A stretch of DNA of 64,000 nt from assembly GCA_030015575.1 (NCBI GenBank), contig CM057344.1:186637044-186701043 (forward strand). Direction: 5' to 3'. Numbering within the stretch: position 1 is the stretch's first letter; the number at the start of each line of letters is the position of its first letter. The translations under genes and the position numbers were made by a program. Source of the stretch: Agapanthus africanus. Its lineage: Eukaryota > Streptophyta > Magnoliopsida > Asparagales > Amaryllidaceae. Positions 10,691-21,731 of this stretch are shown here, one piece after another. A model generated the notes under the pieces. It had not been told where the DNA came from. It worked only from the letters and a program-made list of their open reading frames with translations, and did not search any database.

Positions 10691-11075
10691 AGCTGCGCCC
10701 TTTTGGGTTTTCACAAACACTCGCCGGTAGCCCTGCTGTTTTTACTCACGGAGCCCTTTCGGGTTTTCATCCATGCCCATTTTGCTTATGGACATACCAT
10801 CTTTTTTTTTCTTTTTCTTTTATTTTTTTTTAACGAGGTCGCGCCCTTTCGGGTTTTCACGAACACTCGCCGGTAGCCCTGCTGTTTTTACTCACGGAGC
10901 CCTTTCGGGTTTTCATCCGTACCCATTTTGCTTATGAACATACCTTTTTTTTTCTAACGAGGTCGCGCCCTTTCGGGTTTTCACGAACACTCGCCGGTAG
11001 CCCTGCTATTTTTACTCACGGAGCCCTTTCGGGTTTTCATCCGTGCCCATTTTGCTTATGGACATACCGTTTTTA
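10686..11075. repeat. Three tandem repeats of about 125-145 bp
   Basis: Units begin TAACGARG(C/T)(C/T)GCGCCC near 10686, 10832 and 10957. Each contains TTTCGGGTTTTCACGAACAC, CTCGCCGGTAGCCCTGCT and CGGAGCCCTTTCGGGTTTTC, and ends in a variable T-rich run. Confidence 0.8.
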
Positions 11076-11106
11076 TTTTTCTTTATTCTTTATTCTTTTT
11101 TTTTTG

Positions 11107-11404
11107 TCAGCCTGAGGATGCTGCGGTAGTAGTTTAAAGACGTTTCGGTCATTTGTAAGTTTTAGGACATTGCGGTCCATCATTAGTTTAAGGACGTTTC
11201 GGTCCGTCATCGTCGTATTTGAGGCGAATCTCTAGTTTACTGACTTTTCGGTCTATCGTCGCCGTATTTGAGACGAATCTCTAGTTTAATGACATTTCGG
11301 TCTATCGTCGCCGTATTTGAGGCGAATCTCTAGTTTAATGACATTTCGGTCTACAGCCAGTTTTAGGACATAGTGGTCCATCGTTAGTTTAATGACGTTT
11401 CGGT
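11107..11404. repeat. Short GGAC...GTCC hairpin repeats next to gag
   Basis: Repeats of AGTTTAATGACATTTCGGTC and GTCGCCGTATTTGAGGCGAA type, with GGACATTGCGGTCC or GGACGTTTCGGTCC hairpins. This is the same style of sequence as 3119-3490, and it directly follows the 3' end of the gag region on the minus strand. Confidence 0.6.
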
Positions 11405-12892
11405 CTATGGGGCTTTCCTTATGAATGAGCATAATGCCCCCAGCGTATCCATCTTTTTCAGAGCGTGCGGTTGTGGCGGGTTCACCCTCCAGTTTTCGGA
11501 GATGACGAACTTGCCCTGTTGGTATTGGTCTTCAATCCAGTTTTTGAAGACGTAACAGTTTTCGATCATATGGCCTAATACTTGGTGGTAAGGGCAATAA
11601 TTAAAACTGTTGACATCATCCAGTTGTAGTTGGTGTTTCGGCTCCGGTAGAGTGATAAGCTTGTTATGCACCGCCACTTCGAACAGCCTCCTTGTTTCAT
11701 CCTGGGGAAATGAGTAAGGACATCTTAGCCTCTCCTCGAGGGATATGCGTGGACGCATATTGTTTTGACGAACAACCGGTCTAGAGCCACTCGACTGTTG
11801 TTGAGTGTTGGCGACGAAGGTCATTTTCCCCTTTCCTTTATCCTTTCTGCTCGATCCTTTGCTTGCGGGGCCGAGATTTTTTTTGAGTAGCGGGCGATTG
11901 CGCGGCTGAATGTTCTCGCAACTCCTCAACTCTTTCATTTTTGAAATGGATTCTTTGAGGAGAGGGTTGGGGGCAACTTCTTCGTCAGAGTCGCTTCCAA
12001 AGGTGATAATTTGCGATCCCTTGGAATCAGCTATATGACAGTCGTCGACGGCTCTTTTGCGCTCATCTATCGCATTTTTTCGATGTCTACGAGTTTCACA
12101 CTTTGTCCTGTTGAAGCGTTGCTTTTGAGCGACATATCCTTTCCACCAACACTTAAAGGAGTCACAGTCTTCGGTAGGATGTATGATCTTCTGATGATAT
12201 AAGAAGAAGTTAGGATGCATTTCTACTCCACCGAGAGTATTTTCTTCAGAGGGCGGTAGCTTCATTCCCACTGATAGGGCTTTGGCGAACCTTTTCCTCG
12301 TCTTGAATTTGTTTTTATCCGCAGCGGATGACTTTTGATTTAACAGAAGTACCTCGACTCTTTGGTCTAGTAGTCGGTGTTTGGCTCCTTCCAGTATGGC
12401 CATCTCATGCTCTTGATTGGCTTTAACTTTCAGACGAATCTCATTCAGGAAGGCATCGATCAACTCGTCAGATGGCCGCAGAATTTCTGGTTCGGGTTCC
12501 GCCCTCGGTTTCTCGGCGCAAGGAGCCTCTTTATCATCCGCCAATGAGTGAGAGATCACATGACAAGTTGCCCCCGGTGCATCCGTCTTCTTTGGAGTGT
12601 GCGGTTGTGGTGGGTTTACCTTCCACTTTTCAGACAGCGCAAACTTGCCTTGTAGGTACTGATCCTCAATCCATCCCTTAAATACGAAGCAATCCTCGAT
12701 CGGGTGACTTACCGTTTGATGGTAAGGGCAATAATTAGGATTAATGAGATTGCCTGGCTGCAACAGATATTTCGGACTCGGCAGATTGATGAGTCCGTTG
12801 CGTGTGGCCAGCTCAAACAGTTTTCTCGTTTTATTTTGAGGAAACGAGTAAGGACGTCCTAATCTCTCCTCGAGGGATGGGCGTGGACGCAC
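11405..12892 (-). pseudogene. Gag C-terminal part with duplicated zinc-knuckle-like modules
   Basis: This 495-codon frame continues gag after a frameshift. The reading frame changes between the AQQQSSNSK coding at about 12925 and the LEERLGRPYSFPQ coding at about 12850. The same segment in the internal duplicate (about 11790) has one more base, so a 1-nt deletion is the likely cause. The protein contains three versions of a CPYHQ...H...EDC.VFK module, near residues 54, 230 and 435. The first and third are embedded in a duplicated segment of about 110 residues (LEERL..PYSFPQ to WIEDQY.QGKF..SE.W.VNPPQPH). Cys/His spacing resembles the nucleic-acid-binding region of plant gypsy gag but is not a classical CCHC knuckle. 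No protease or RT follows. Confidence 0.6.
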
Positions 12893-13767
12893 GTTGTTTT
12901 GGCGAACGACCGTTTTGAGTTGCTCGACTGTTGTTGAGCATTGGCGACGACGATTGCTTTCCCTTTCCCTTTCTCATATCGAGAATCTGGTTTTGGAGGA
13001 GACGGTCCATGGCCCATCCGGTCCATTTGGGCTAATTTGTCGATCAGGGCCTGGAAGGTGGTCGGCCTGAAGAACATCATGAATTGCGAGATGGTCGCTT
13101 GCGGATCAAGAGTGCCCACGAACATGCCTACCGCAGGTGCCTCTTCTATGTGTTGTTCGCATTTCGACCATAGGTTCTGCCATCGTGTTGCGTATTGGAC
13201 CCACGTTTCGCCGGGCCTTATCCCGGCATTTATCATTGCTGTTATCGGGGTGCGTTCACTAGCACTCGTGAATGTTTGTGTAAACAGTAACTCCATCTCC
13301 GCAAATGTTTTGACCGAGTCGTTAGGTAGCTCCGAATACCATTCAAAGGCTGTTTCTGCTAAGCTGCCGACGAATTGGCGAAGCAACAGTTTGTCATCTC
13401 CTCCAGTGTTGCCGCATAAGGCCCTGAATTGAGCGACGTGCTGATGTGGATTCCCTGTCCCTTTATATACGTGGAACTTAGGGATCGTATATCCCGACGG
13501 GTAACTGATTTGGTCATACAAGCCCGGATAGGGTCGTCCAGTTCTAATAGTCTGCGCAGCCGCTTCATCCGCCTGATGAACCCGTATCTGCTGAGCTATA
13601 TATTCGTCCAAGTCAGCTTTGGAGATTGTCTCCTCCTTGGCTGTTGAAAGGGCAGGAGGAGGATCAGATGTTTCCCCTCCGTCGTTTCCGACAATGATTG
13701 GAAGGTCTTCAGCTGGAGGGTCCGGCTGTAACATCATCCCTACCATATCTTGGAAGAGGAGCGCCAT
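12859..13767 (-). pseudogene. Ty3/gypsy gag core (capsid) domain
   Basis: The 302-codon frame starts at an ATG directly after an in-frame TAG (13770-13768) that separates it from the 164-codon frame upstream, so both may be one gag. Residues about 80-245 match the plant Retrotrans_gag pattern: YPSGYTIPKFHVYKGTGNP, HVAQFRALCG, then AETAFEWYSELP and a TFAEMELLFTQTF helix. This family forms the capsid of the virus-like particle. The frame then shifts near 12920 into the C-terminal frame. The gag is therefore interrupted by at least one stop and one frameshift, and is probably inactive unless readthrough or frameshifting is used. Confidence 0.75.
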
Positions 13768-14259
13768 CTATTTTATGTTAGCCGCTTGCTCTGCGGCTTC
13801 TTTGTCCTTCTTTTCGAGGACTCTGCGTAAGAAATCAGCATCAGTCTCATGTTCGTGACGCTGTTCTAATAACGCCTCCGAGCTTTCTTTTGGCCCGGTA
13901 AGTGCGGCCATCGCAGTCATCATCTCCTGAAGCTTCTGCTGTTGCTCCTGGGCTTTGGTCACGGATCGAGTGAGCGGCCGGTGACCCGTCGAAGCACGGC
14001 TTTCCTCCTTTCCGGAAGCCATATAAATAGTGTGCACTACCATGCCCCCGGACTTGGGGCGCCTGTTTTCAGCGCTTTTACGGTTCGCCGTGTTCACGGG
14101 GGCTTTCTGCGGCCTCCTTTTCTTTTGAGTGATTGGAGTTGAGGGGGCCGTTGTAAGGGGCACCCAAGTAGCTGTTGCTTTTCGTGGCTTGACGGAGTAA
14201 TCCTTCTCCTGCCGAACCTTCATATTTTTCTGTCGGCGGGGATAATTTTCATCAATCAC
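13768..14259 (-). pseudogene. Gag N-terminal segment, 163 aa, ends at TAG before the core
   Basis: In the same frame as the gag core and ending at the TAG immediately before its ATG. The N-terminal half is basic (K/R-rich). It is followed by a coiled-coil-like stretch with Gln and Glu (EQQQKLQEMMTAM, then LLEQRHEHETDADFLRR). This is the type of N-terminal extension found ahead of gag in plant gypsy elements. A CAG-to-TAG mutation would explain the break. A naturally used stop between two proteins is the alternative. Confidence 0.5.
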
Positions 14260-14274
14260 CGACTCTTGAACCTG

Positions 14275-15042
14275 TCACCAGACTTTGTAAATTTTAGAGG
14301 ACAACCGTTGAGGGGGCTGCTCTAGCTTCTCTGGAGTATTCTCCACAGGTGAAGGAGTTCGTTTCAACACTGCAGTAGGAGAGTTTCTGCGCGCCGCGTT
14401 CAGCAATTCAAAGCTGTTCCCGGTCGGAACAGCAGCATCGATCCCCGCCGTTAGAGCTGGTGGAGTTATCCCGGATGGGGAGTTGCCCCCAGCCTTCCTC
14501 ACTCGGCGCCAGTGGCGACGTCGAGCGTGTCTTGCGGATGGAGTTATTTCAGCTATAAGGGTGACTTCGTCATGCCCCTTCTGGGCAGGGATAGCAACCT
14601 TGAGGACCTCGCCTGTAGCAGCAACCGGAATAGCCAGCCTTGTAAAAACTGACTTCTTGGAAGGAGGAGCCTTCCCAATGATTTCGTCCGCTTGAGCCAG
14701 GATGGCCATCTGCTTTGGGATGGCAGCTTCGGGTATCACGGGCTCATAGACGTTCTGGCCCAGTCCGTTGGAAACTGAGGTATTGAAGTTGAGCGACCCG
14801 TTGAGAGGGGCCGCGGCAGTAGCAAGCCGATCCAAGACCAACCTCTTTGGAGCTTCCTGCGATGTCGTTGGGGCATTGAAGCTCATCGATGGGAGCAGGG
14901 TCCCGAAGAATAGTCCAGTAGTGGCCTGAGTTACCTGCTCTACTGGCATCTTGAAAAGCGAGGCCGCTTGAGGCCCATAAGTCACTCCTCCAGCAAGGAC
15001 GGAGCGAGAGTTGCAGTTGCAGGTAGTGCAGTTTGAAGCCAT
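14275..15042 (-). CDS. Unknown ORF upstream of gag, 255 aa
   Basis: First ORF after the primer site. I start it at the ATG at 15042 (MASNCTTCNCNSRS). A longer frame to 15237 runs through the PBS and into the LTR and is not credible. It is rich in Ala, Pro, Thr and Ser and contains a basic patch (ARRRHWRRVRKAGG) near residue 165. It ends at TGA 15 bp before the next ATG on the minus strand, in another frame. No domain is recognised. It may be the degenerate N-terminal part of gag, or an extra ORF1 as in some Tat/Ogre elements. Confidence 0.4.
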   Translation of the reverse strand: MASNCTTCNCNSRSVLAGGVTYGPQAASLFKMPVEQVTQATTGLFFGTLLPSMSFNAPTTSQEAPKRLVLDRLATAAAPLNGSLNFNTSVSNGLGQNVYEPVIPEAAIPKQMAILAQADEIIGKAPPSKKSVFTRLAIPVAATGEVLKVAIPAQKGHDEVTLIAEITPSARHARRRHWRRVRKAGGNSPSGITPPALTAGIDAAVPTGNSFELLNAARRNSPTAVLKRTPSPVENTPEKLEQPPQRLSSKIYKVW

Positions 15043-15169
15043 TGATCTTCTATTTTCTGCACGGAGCAAGACACCAAATCTTAGTACCTCGAATCCGCAG
15101 GCAACCACAGCAAACCGCGACTCGTTCGCGAACACGACACACGAAGTGTGGAGTGGAAAGAGGAAGAGA

Positions 15170-15186
15170 TCCCACCGGGCGTGCCA
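15170..15186 (-). other. Primer binding site of the gypsy element
   Basis: Minus strand TGGCACGCCCGGTGGGA begins with TGG, as needed to pair with a tRNA 3' CCA end, and its complement reads like a T-arm/acceptor sequence (TCCCACCGGGCG). It lies 5 nt from the LTR edge at 15192. I do not assign the tRNA species. Confidence 0.55.
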
Positions 15187-15191
15187 GAATC

Positions 15192-15531
15192 TGCCACGTG
15201 TCGCGCAGCGCAGAGCGCAGCGCAACTGCGCTGCCACGTGTCGCGCAGCGCAGAGTGCAGATCATCTGAAGCGTTGCTTCCTTTAGTTTTGTTTTAAATA
15301 GAGTCTTGCTCTGATTGGGCACGCTGCCTTGGGCGCTGCGCTCCCTGCGCTGGCGTGTCTGATTTTGACACGTGGCGCTCTGCGCGCAGCGCAGAGGATC
15401 TGAAGCGTTGCTTCATTTATTTTAATTTTAATTTTCAAAACAGAGCTTTGCTCTGATTGGGAGAAACATAAGCGTTTCTTCGTTTCCCGCCTTGGAATTT
15501 GAACAGAGCTTTGCTCTGATTGGGGTAAACA
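15192..15531 (-). repeat. 5' LTR of the gypsy element, shortened to 340 bp
   Basis: Starts TGCCACGTG next to the PBS and ends GGGTAAACA. It is closely similar to 4750-5089 in the other LTR but lacks the TATA, R and U5 part present there at 3939-4749. The break falls inside the GC-rich tandem repeats. Without these parts the 5' LTR should not act as a promoter. Confidence 0.65.
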
Positions 15532-16772
15532 GTGATAGTTGACCCGTACCCCGATTTTGGGATGCCGTACGATGGATTTTACCGTACGAGACATAGATAT
15601 GATGATTGATCCGCACTCTTGACTCGAGAAAGTCGTACTACGTACGTGACGCTATTGAGGCTGGATCGCCGACTACTAGAGATACCGACTCAGACTTTAG
15701 GAGGATTCTTCTTACCTTTCGGCTAGTGTTTTTAGTTAGTTCCTAGTTGGCTAGCTAGATCTTAGTTTAGGCTCGAGTCATACTTATTTTCAAAACTAAC
15801 GAATCGTGCGCATTTTTAAAGACAGCCTGAGGAATACTACGGATTTTTCAAAGGACATATCTTCATTGATGAGACTTCAGTTATTTCAGAAGAATTTTAC
15901 TGAGATAAAAATACATATCTTCTTATATTAGATTATCCAGATTTCTTGGTGGATTGTTTCATTCATGATGCATTCATACATCATATACATACATGACATT
16001 TTGCTACTTAGTGACACTGACACAAGCACCGAGTACTACACGTATGCATAGCTTATTACCCTATCACTACTAGATGTCTAGGGTTATGTTGAGTATACTA
16101 TATGACCTAGGAGAGCGTCGTGCATGCGATTTCTACTCGCAGATGTCTTCTACTCACGAGTTGGCAACTCACCCCCGTTGTGCCAAATTTTCTTACAGGT
16201 TCAGATGTACTGGTTTCCTTGGCGGCTTGTTGGCACACCACTTCATTCAGGATGATTGCTTGGTAGGTTGGTTCACTTGTATCGTGGCCGCCGTTGTACG
16301 TTTATTTATTTCAGTTGTATCTAGTAAGCTTCATCATCCAGACTTGTATTACTTAATAGATTTAGAAGACCAGTTATTTTTATTTCGACCATAGAGTCGC
16401 GCTTGTATTATTATGATTTTCTGGTGGATTTGTTTTTTTTATAGTTTTGAGCCTCGCCCTTCGGCGTTGTATTTTATAGTGCAATGTGTGGTTGTATCCG
16501 CCATTTGGCGTAGAGCTAGCTCCCGCTTGGGGATGCCTTTATTATTGCTTTTGTATATATATTCTTGTTTGTACCCATTTGGGGCCAATTTTTACAAAGG
16601 GGACTCTGCCGAAATTTTTGAGAAAATTTGATGTTGCTTTTAAACATGTTTTCCTACACTTCTTCTTTTAAATGGTTTAGATTTCTGGGCTTCGGCTTGC
16701 TTAGATTACGTTACACCTCTAGACGTTTCGTAATTTAAGTGTCGGTCACGTTCCGTACCTTCGGGTCGTGAC
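15532..16772 (+). repeat. Probable Ty3/gypsy LTR fragment ending GGGTCGTGACA
   Basis: A 1.24-kb stretch with no coding potential, AT-rich in the middle, ending CTTCGGGTCGTGACA at 16772, where copia A' sequence begins abruptly. TGTCACGACCC / GGGTCGTGACA ends are typical of Del/Tekay-type plant LTRs. The 5' limit is unclear because the gypsy element's LTR ends at 15531 and no matching target duplication was found on the two sides. Confidence 0.4.
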
Positions 16773-19499
16773 ACTATCTCATAGGAGGTATGCAATCTCA
16801 TTGCAAATTTCAACACTTGAAATTCCCGATAATGTTTTGCCCCTAGCAGCTATATAACCTTAACATAGTCAACAAATCATAAGTGCTAGTCAAGTTCAAC
16901 CAGTCATTTCCCGATTGAATTAAACCCACCCGCACGACCCTTAACATAGTCAACAAAGTCGCACAACTACCCTAATCCAATCGCATCATATGCTTATACA
17001 GATAAGCACTAATCAGCTACCGCACACTACGCCTTAACATAGTCAACAAATATAGCACAAATACTAACTAGTACTTATCTGAAATGACAGAGGGCTACGA
17101 CAGGTTTTTAAGAAAACCCTTTGCGTAATGAACTTGATATCGTCATAGAATCAAGTGATTTTAAATGGAGTGTTTTTTAGGCTTTTACTAGTTTTGCTAA
17201 AGAGGTCACTCCCGATGAAAAGATCTCGGCTCTTTCCTTATCGAATAAGGTGCAGCATATTTCACAAATACCACTATGCAAAGCAAAAACTATAGAAGCA
17301 ATCAAAAGACAAAACCGAGGGTTGTAGCATCTACCAGTTATTGCTAAAGAGGTCACTCCCGGTGAAGAGATCTCGACTCTTTCCTTATCGAATAAGGTGC
17401 TGGATATTCTACAAACAATACCGCTATGCAAAGCAACAACTAGAGGTACCTGTTTTGAAAATTCGATTCCACAACATTTTTAGGTTTCTTTTATTTCATT
17501 AATCTCATTAATGAAGTCCCATCATTTTAAGTTACCTAAACATCACAGATAAATACAACGTACGCTTATTCCATCCGCATTCGCCTCGATGTCCCCTCGT
17601 GCACCATTAGGTTAGGTAACTAACGGCAGAGCGTGGCAGTGCTAGCGCGGGTGTAAAACATAAGCAACGTCTATATAATATATCTCATATACTATATCCA
17701 GTATCTATCTCAACATATCAAATGATCACATCACAGATATCGCAGCAGAAGAACAATATATGAAATATTGGATATACTAGGATTTCCGTGTTTTAAATTA
17801 AGCCTGTATAAAACACGGATTCCACGGTCGTGATGAATAGCCAATCCCACACCCCTAGACCCCTACGAGAGCGTCAAGAAACCCTACCAATTCTAGAGTT
17901 AGAAGACTCGGTCTCGACACCTCGAGATGGTCTCTCACTGGACCCTAGAACCCGGTTACTTGTGCTCCCCGCCTTGGGTCTATCCTAATGCGGAAAAGTA
18001 AATAATATACAATGGTGACATCATCCTCAACCCGGAAGTGCCCCAATAAAAGAATATTACATACAATGAATTTTACATGAATGAAAATAAAAAACTCTCA
18101 TCTCACATAAAACCCCCAGCTATTCTAACACGACGATCCAATAAAATATATACCAGCAACACATAACATCACATGTCATCAACGTAAGTAAATATGCGTA
18201 TCCCAGTTGTTGTTGACATATAGCACCGAAACCGGTGATACACCACATATTACACTTACAGTCGCAGAAAAGAAAGTGAAAAACTACAACAGTTGGAATC
18301 CGCAACCACCTTAGACATCATATGCCTAACCAAATGAATTCCTTAGACATCGCATGCCTAACAATTATAAACCCCGCATTTTAGTCTCGATCTCAAAAAC
18401 ACTTTTCAATATCTGGTCGGGAAATTCAATAAGATTCCCGAAATTCTGATCGAATGCTCGTTGGAAACTTTAGTAGACGGCCGCACCCCCGATGTCGTCG
18501 ACGAAGTGCACTAAGGCGGAACACCGCTGCCGCAAGCGTCCGAACGGATGCTTTTGGCGATGGGGTTCTCCTACAGTCACTTGGTCGGGGCTATGGGGCA
18601 TGGTTATCTATTAAGTTTACCCGGCGAGTATTCGCGTACGCTACGTGATTGCGACGGACTTTTGATCACATCAAAATCCCATGGAAACCGATCATCTGAG
18701 ACTAAACTGCTAGATTTATAACATTCAAACTAGTTATCTCATAACTACTTGTGAATTCCAAATATTGTATCCCATCACATAATATCCAGACCACGTTAAA
18801 CACTTCGATCGATTCATCAAAGTCCCACAATTTCCCGACAGTTCAACACTTGAGCACAGTTTTAATAATACCTAGAAGATGCCACAGTACCTATGAACCA
18901 GCCGTAGAAGGGTCAAACCAACGCCTCACATGTGACAACGCTAAACTACCACAAACCCTAGGGTTCAAGTGGCAGTTTTGACGGCTACATAATCGAGTTA
19001 AGGTTTACGTTCTTCTAAAGGGTCCGCGGAATCACTTGCATATTTTTCCGAATACCTTAAACTTGGAAAATTGGGTTTTTAACATTCGATCGAACTTTTT
19101 AATTTCTCCTAGAAAATTCGTGAATAGCCCGAAACAATGTTAAAACTACGAATACGAAACACTCCGAATTGCTTATAGTGTAAAATTACATCACATGCAA
19201 AATTAGCAAAAATAAACAACACCTGAAACACCAAAACCCAGTCACTTGAACACTGGAAAAAATTGGAGGGGTGGGGCTCGGATTTGGCTGAGATTGGCAT
19301 GGTTGTGCTCGGCCCAATTTTCACCAAATAGCCTCAAATTTTGTCAGTGTTCATGTTATATCCCATATATCACTTTGTACTTGTTTAAAAAAAGTTTTGA
19401 CAGCTTTTTAAAACCGACAGCAAGCAGGTTTTGGCAATGCAGGTTTCAGAGTATTTCGGTTTCGTAATCTTAACAAAATCGGTATTAATTTCTAGCATA
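16773..19499 (-). other. Leader of A' with triple hairpins and duplicated block
   Basis: On the minus strand it shows the two-copy block with GAGATC...CCGGGAGTGAC (about 17195-17285 and 17340-17430). It also shows three hairpins with apex TTGAC-TAT-GTTAA at 17032-17050, 16939-16957 and 16858-16876. The remainder (17460-19499) is non-coding, matching the leaders of A and C in order. Confidence 0.75.
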
Positions 19500-19512
19500 G
19501 CTCTGATACCAC

Positions 19513-21731
19513 TGTAAGGTTACCTTCGACGGCAGCAAGGTTTCGTGAGGCATCGTCCATACTAAATTCAAAAATTTGCCATTTTAGCTAACCCTAAATA
19601 GAATCGTAAACTAGACATATACGAATAACAAATGCAAACACTTTGCAATCTAAGTGAGCAAGGAATACAACCTTTGTAGACCGGTCCTTCACTTCAATAG
19701 CTCCGTGTAGTAGTCCTCTTCGCTGCGATCGTAAACTCCGGACGCTAGAGAGGCTCCATGAGGAAACGAACGTGCTTGCTTCGATGACTTCGAGGCCGAA
19801 GATGATCTGCGTCGAGGAGACACTAACCCAAGCTATTCCTTCACTAGGTCATGAACTTTGTGAAGAGAACACCCTATACTAAATGGCAAGCAGTAAAGGA
19901 TGATGAAGTAGGAAGTGGGCTCACTTTAGAATTTATTTTCTCACATTATTTCTCATACCTCCATTGAAGCTAGAAAGCTTTTCATGGAGCTTGAAGAAGA
20001 AGAACTCATGAATAATTCATCCAAATGAATTATTGCACCCATGGTTGAGTTAAGCCCTCATGCCTAACTCATGTAGAGAATAAACTCATGGCTATGGTTA
20101 AGGGTTGGGTCAAGTAAAATATCCTAAGGAATGACAAAAGAGTGGACTTTGTCAAGGTTCTACAAGCTTCATAAAGCTTGAAAACATTGACCAAGTCAAT
20201 TCCCTTTTGTAATAACCTAAGGTATAAATAAAACCCCCACTTAACCTTAGCATGATGTTAATCTTATACACCCATCATGTATGTATCATCAAACATGTAC
20301 ACTTGCATATATCACATATATACAATGTGCACAATCTAGTGAGAAAAGAAATCATAAGTGAGCTAATACTGATTAATGTAATGTAATATATCAAATATAT
20401 AATTATAAATTAGATTATCAAATCAACTCTTGATTTAATAATCGGGCTATATCACATATAACCGACTAATATCATGTGTAAAAACTTATCGAATCAACAC
20501 TTGATCCGATAACCCGGCTATATCGCATATAACAGACCAATGTCATAAATTGTGAGAATAGAATACGGTATCACATACTAGTATCAATCTCGGTCCCACA
20601 CATATCACATATGTGCTCATACTCCGTTTCGCTTGAGCCAGAAAACCCCTGTGTAGGACTCTAAAGACTCGTCAATACGCCGGCAGCAGGTGATGATCAT
20701 ATCAAACACCTACAAGCCGCAAGCGGTCTGCTAAACGTAACGGCCACCTGGGTATTGAGCGATCAGAAGATCAACAAGCAAGCCTGCTCACACTCCTGCG
20801 AATCCAATCGGTAACACTACCGTACAGTCCGGTCTCTTCGTCTAATATGTCGTATATCTCGCCTAGGGGTGGTAAACGTCAGACCCCAGTAACTCGATAA
20901 GTCGTGCCGATATGAGGCTCATAACGAGTCGAGAAACTACTGATAACACTTACCAGTATATCTCTGAAGCAGCCTTGGCCAAGGACTTCCTGTTATAGCC
21001 AATCGAGCACAGCGCAATATCAACTCCCTATACCGGGAGAGACGAAACCCCTCCTATCGCTCATTGCCTCCATGTGATTCGAGACTGTACCCAAAAGCCA
21101 CCGTTTTGCACATTCTCTTGAACGTGGTAAGGTGGAAATCAAAGCACAGTGGGAATCACACAAGACTATATGACGATCTCGGATCTACAGACTAACCTAT
21201 ACCAGTATCACCAGAGAACTGCCATCTGACGTGAGGTATAATACCATCTGGGAGTTCTCGGCGAGTTCGTCCAGTGTACTCAGTCTCCACTGAGCACTCG
21301 TATACTATCTCTGATGTCAAACACCAATGGATATGGGATCATCCATCGTCCATCTACATGGGTCGAGAAGCTATACGCTAGTCTACTCTGGTATATCGAT
21401 GCCCTGTCTCGATACACCTACGACTAGGAACATTTGAAGGATGTATTTAGCGACTACTTGTCCCCGCTAGTATGATCTGCATCATAATCCAGGTAGTCAA
21501 GTACTCATCCTAAGGGCTTTATCAACATGTAACATAGAGACAATCAGAGTACATGTTAAGATAAAGAGCAACCAGATAGCATACTATCATGTCGAGTAAG
21601 AAAGTCCTCCATATATATGTCCAAGCATCCACTACAATATACATCATATGTATAGTAATGGCCTCTAAGGCATACATATCACTAACATCTCATATACAAT
21701 AATGGCCTCTAGGGCATACATACAACTAACA
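19513..21731 (-). repeat. 5' LTR of copia A'
   Basis: Starts (minus strand) TGTTAGTTGTATGTATGCCC at 21731 and ends CTTACA at 19513. It is about 2.2 kb like the A and C LTRs, but more diverged. A second partial copy of the start motif (ATGGCCTCTAAGGCATACAT, 21658-21677) shows a small local duplication near its 5' end. PBS GTGGTATCAGAGC follows directly. Confidence 0.85.

Larger units (their letters stand above)
3939..15531 (-). mobile_element. Non-autonomous Ty3/gypsy element with gag, no pol (TR-GAG-like)
   Basis: Read on the minus strand: 5' LTR (15531 to 15192), PBS (15186 to 15170), an upstream ORF, gag ORFs (14259 to 11405), several kb of tandem and hairpin repeats, an antisense ORF (5611-6117, plus strand), a G-rich PPT (5104 to 5090) and a 3' LTR starting at 5089. 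No protease, RT, RNase H or integrase is seen. Gag-only terminal-repeat elements (TR-GAG) and Tat-lineage gypsy elements with antisense ORFs are known classes. Assignment to the Tat lineage is inference. The left limit at 3939 is a guess (a TGCCACATGG start), and no target duplication was found. Confidence 0.6.
16773..21731 (-). mobile_element. Truncated copia element A' (5' LTR plus leader)
   Basis: Minus-strand copy of the A/C family. It has a complete 5' LTR (21731 to 19513), a PBS (19512 to 19500) and leader down to 16773, where it is cut within GAGATAG|TTGG and joined to a gypsy LTR end. The leader aligns with that of A (for example 16785-16840 with about 30119-30190). Pol and the 3' LTR are absent. 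No ORF of note. Confidence 0.85.

Noticed and set aside
15043..15237. N-terminal extension of the minus-strand ORF upstream of gag
   Set aside because: It would be translated through the primer binding site and LTR tandem repeats.
16074..16671. ORFs of 61-106 codons in the gypsy-like LTR fragment
   Set aside because: Short overlapping frames without motifs in LTR-like DNA.
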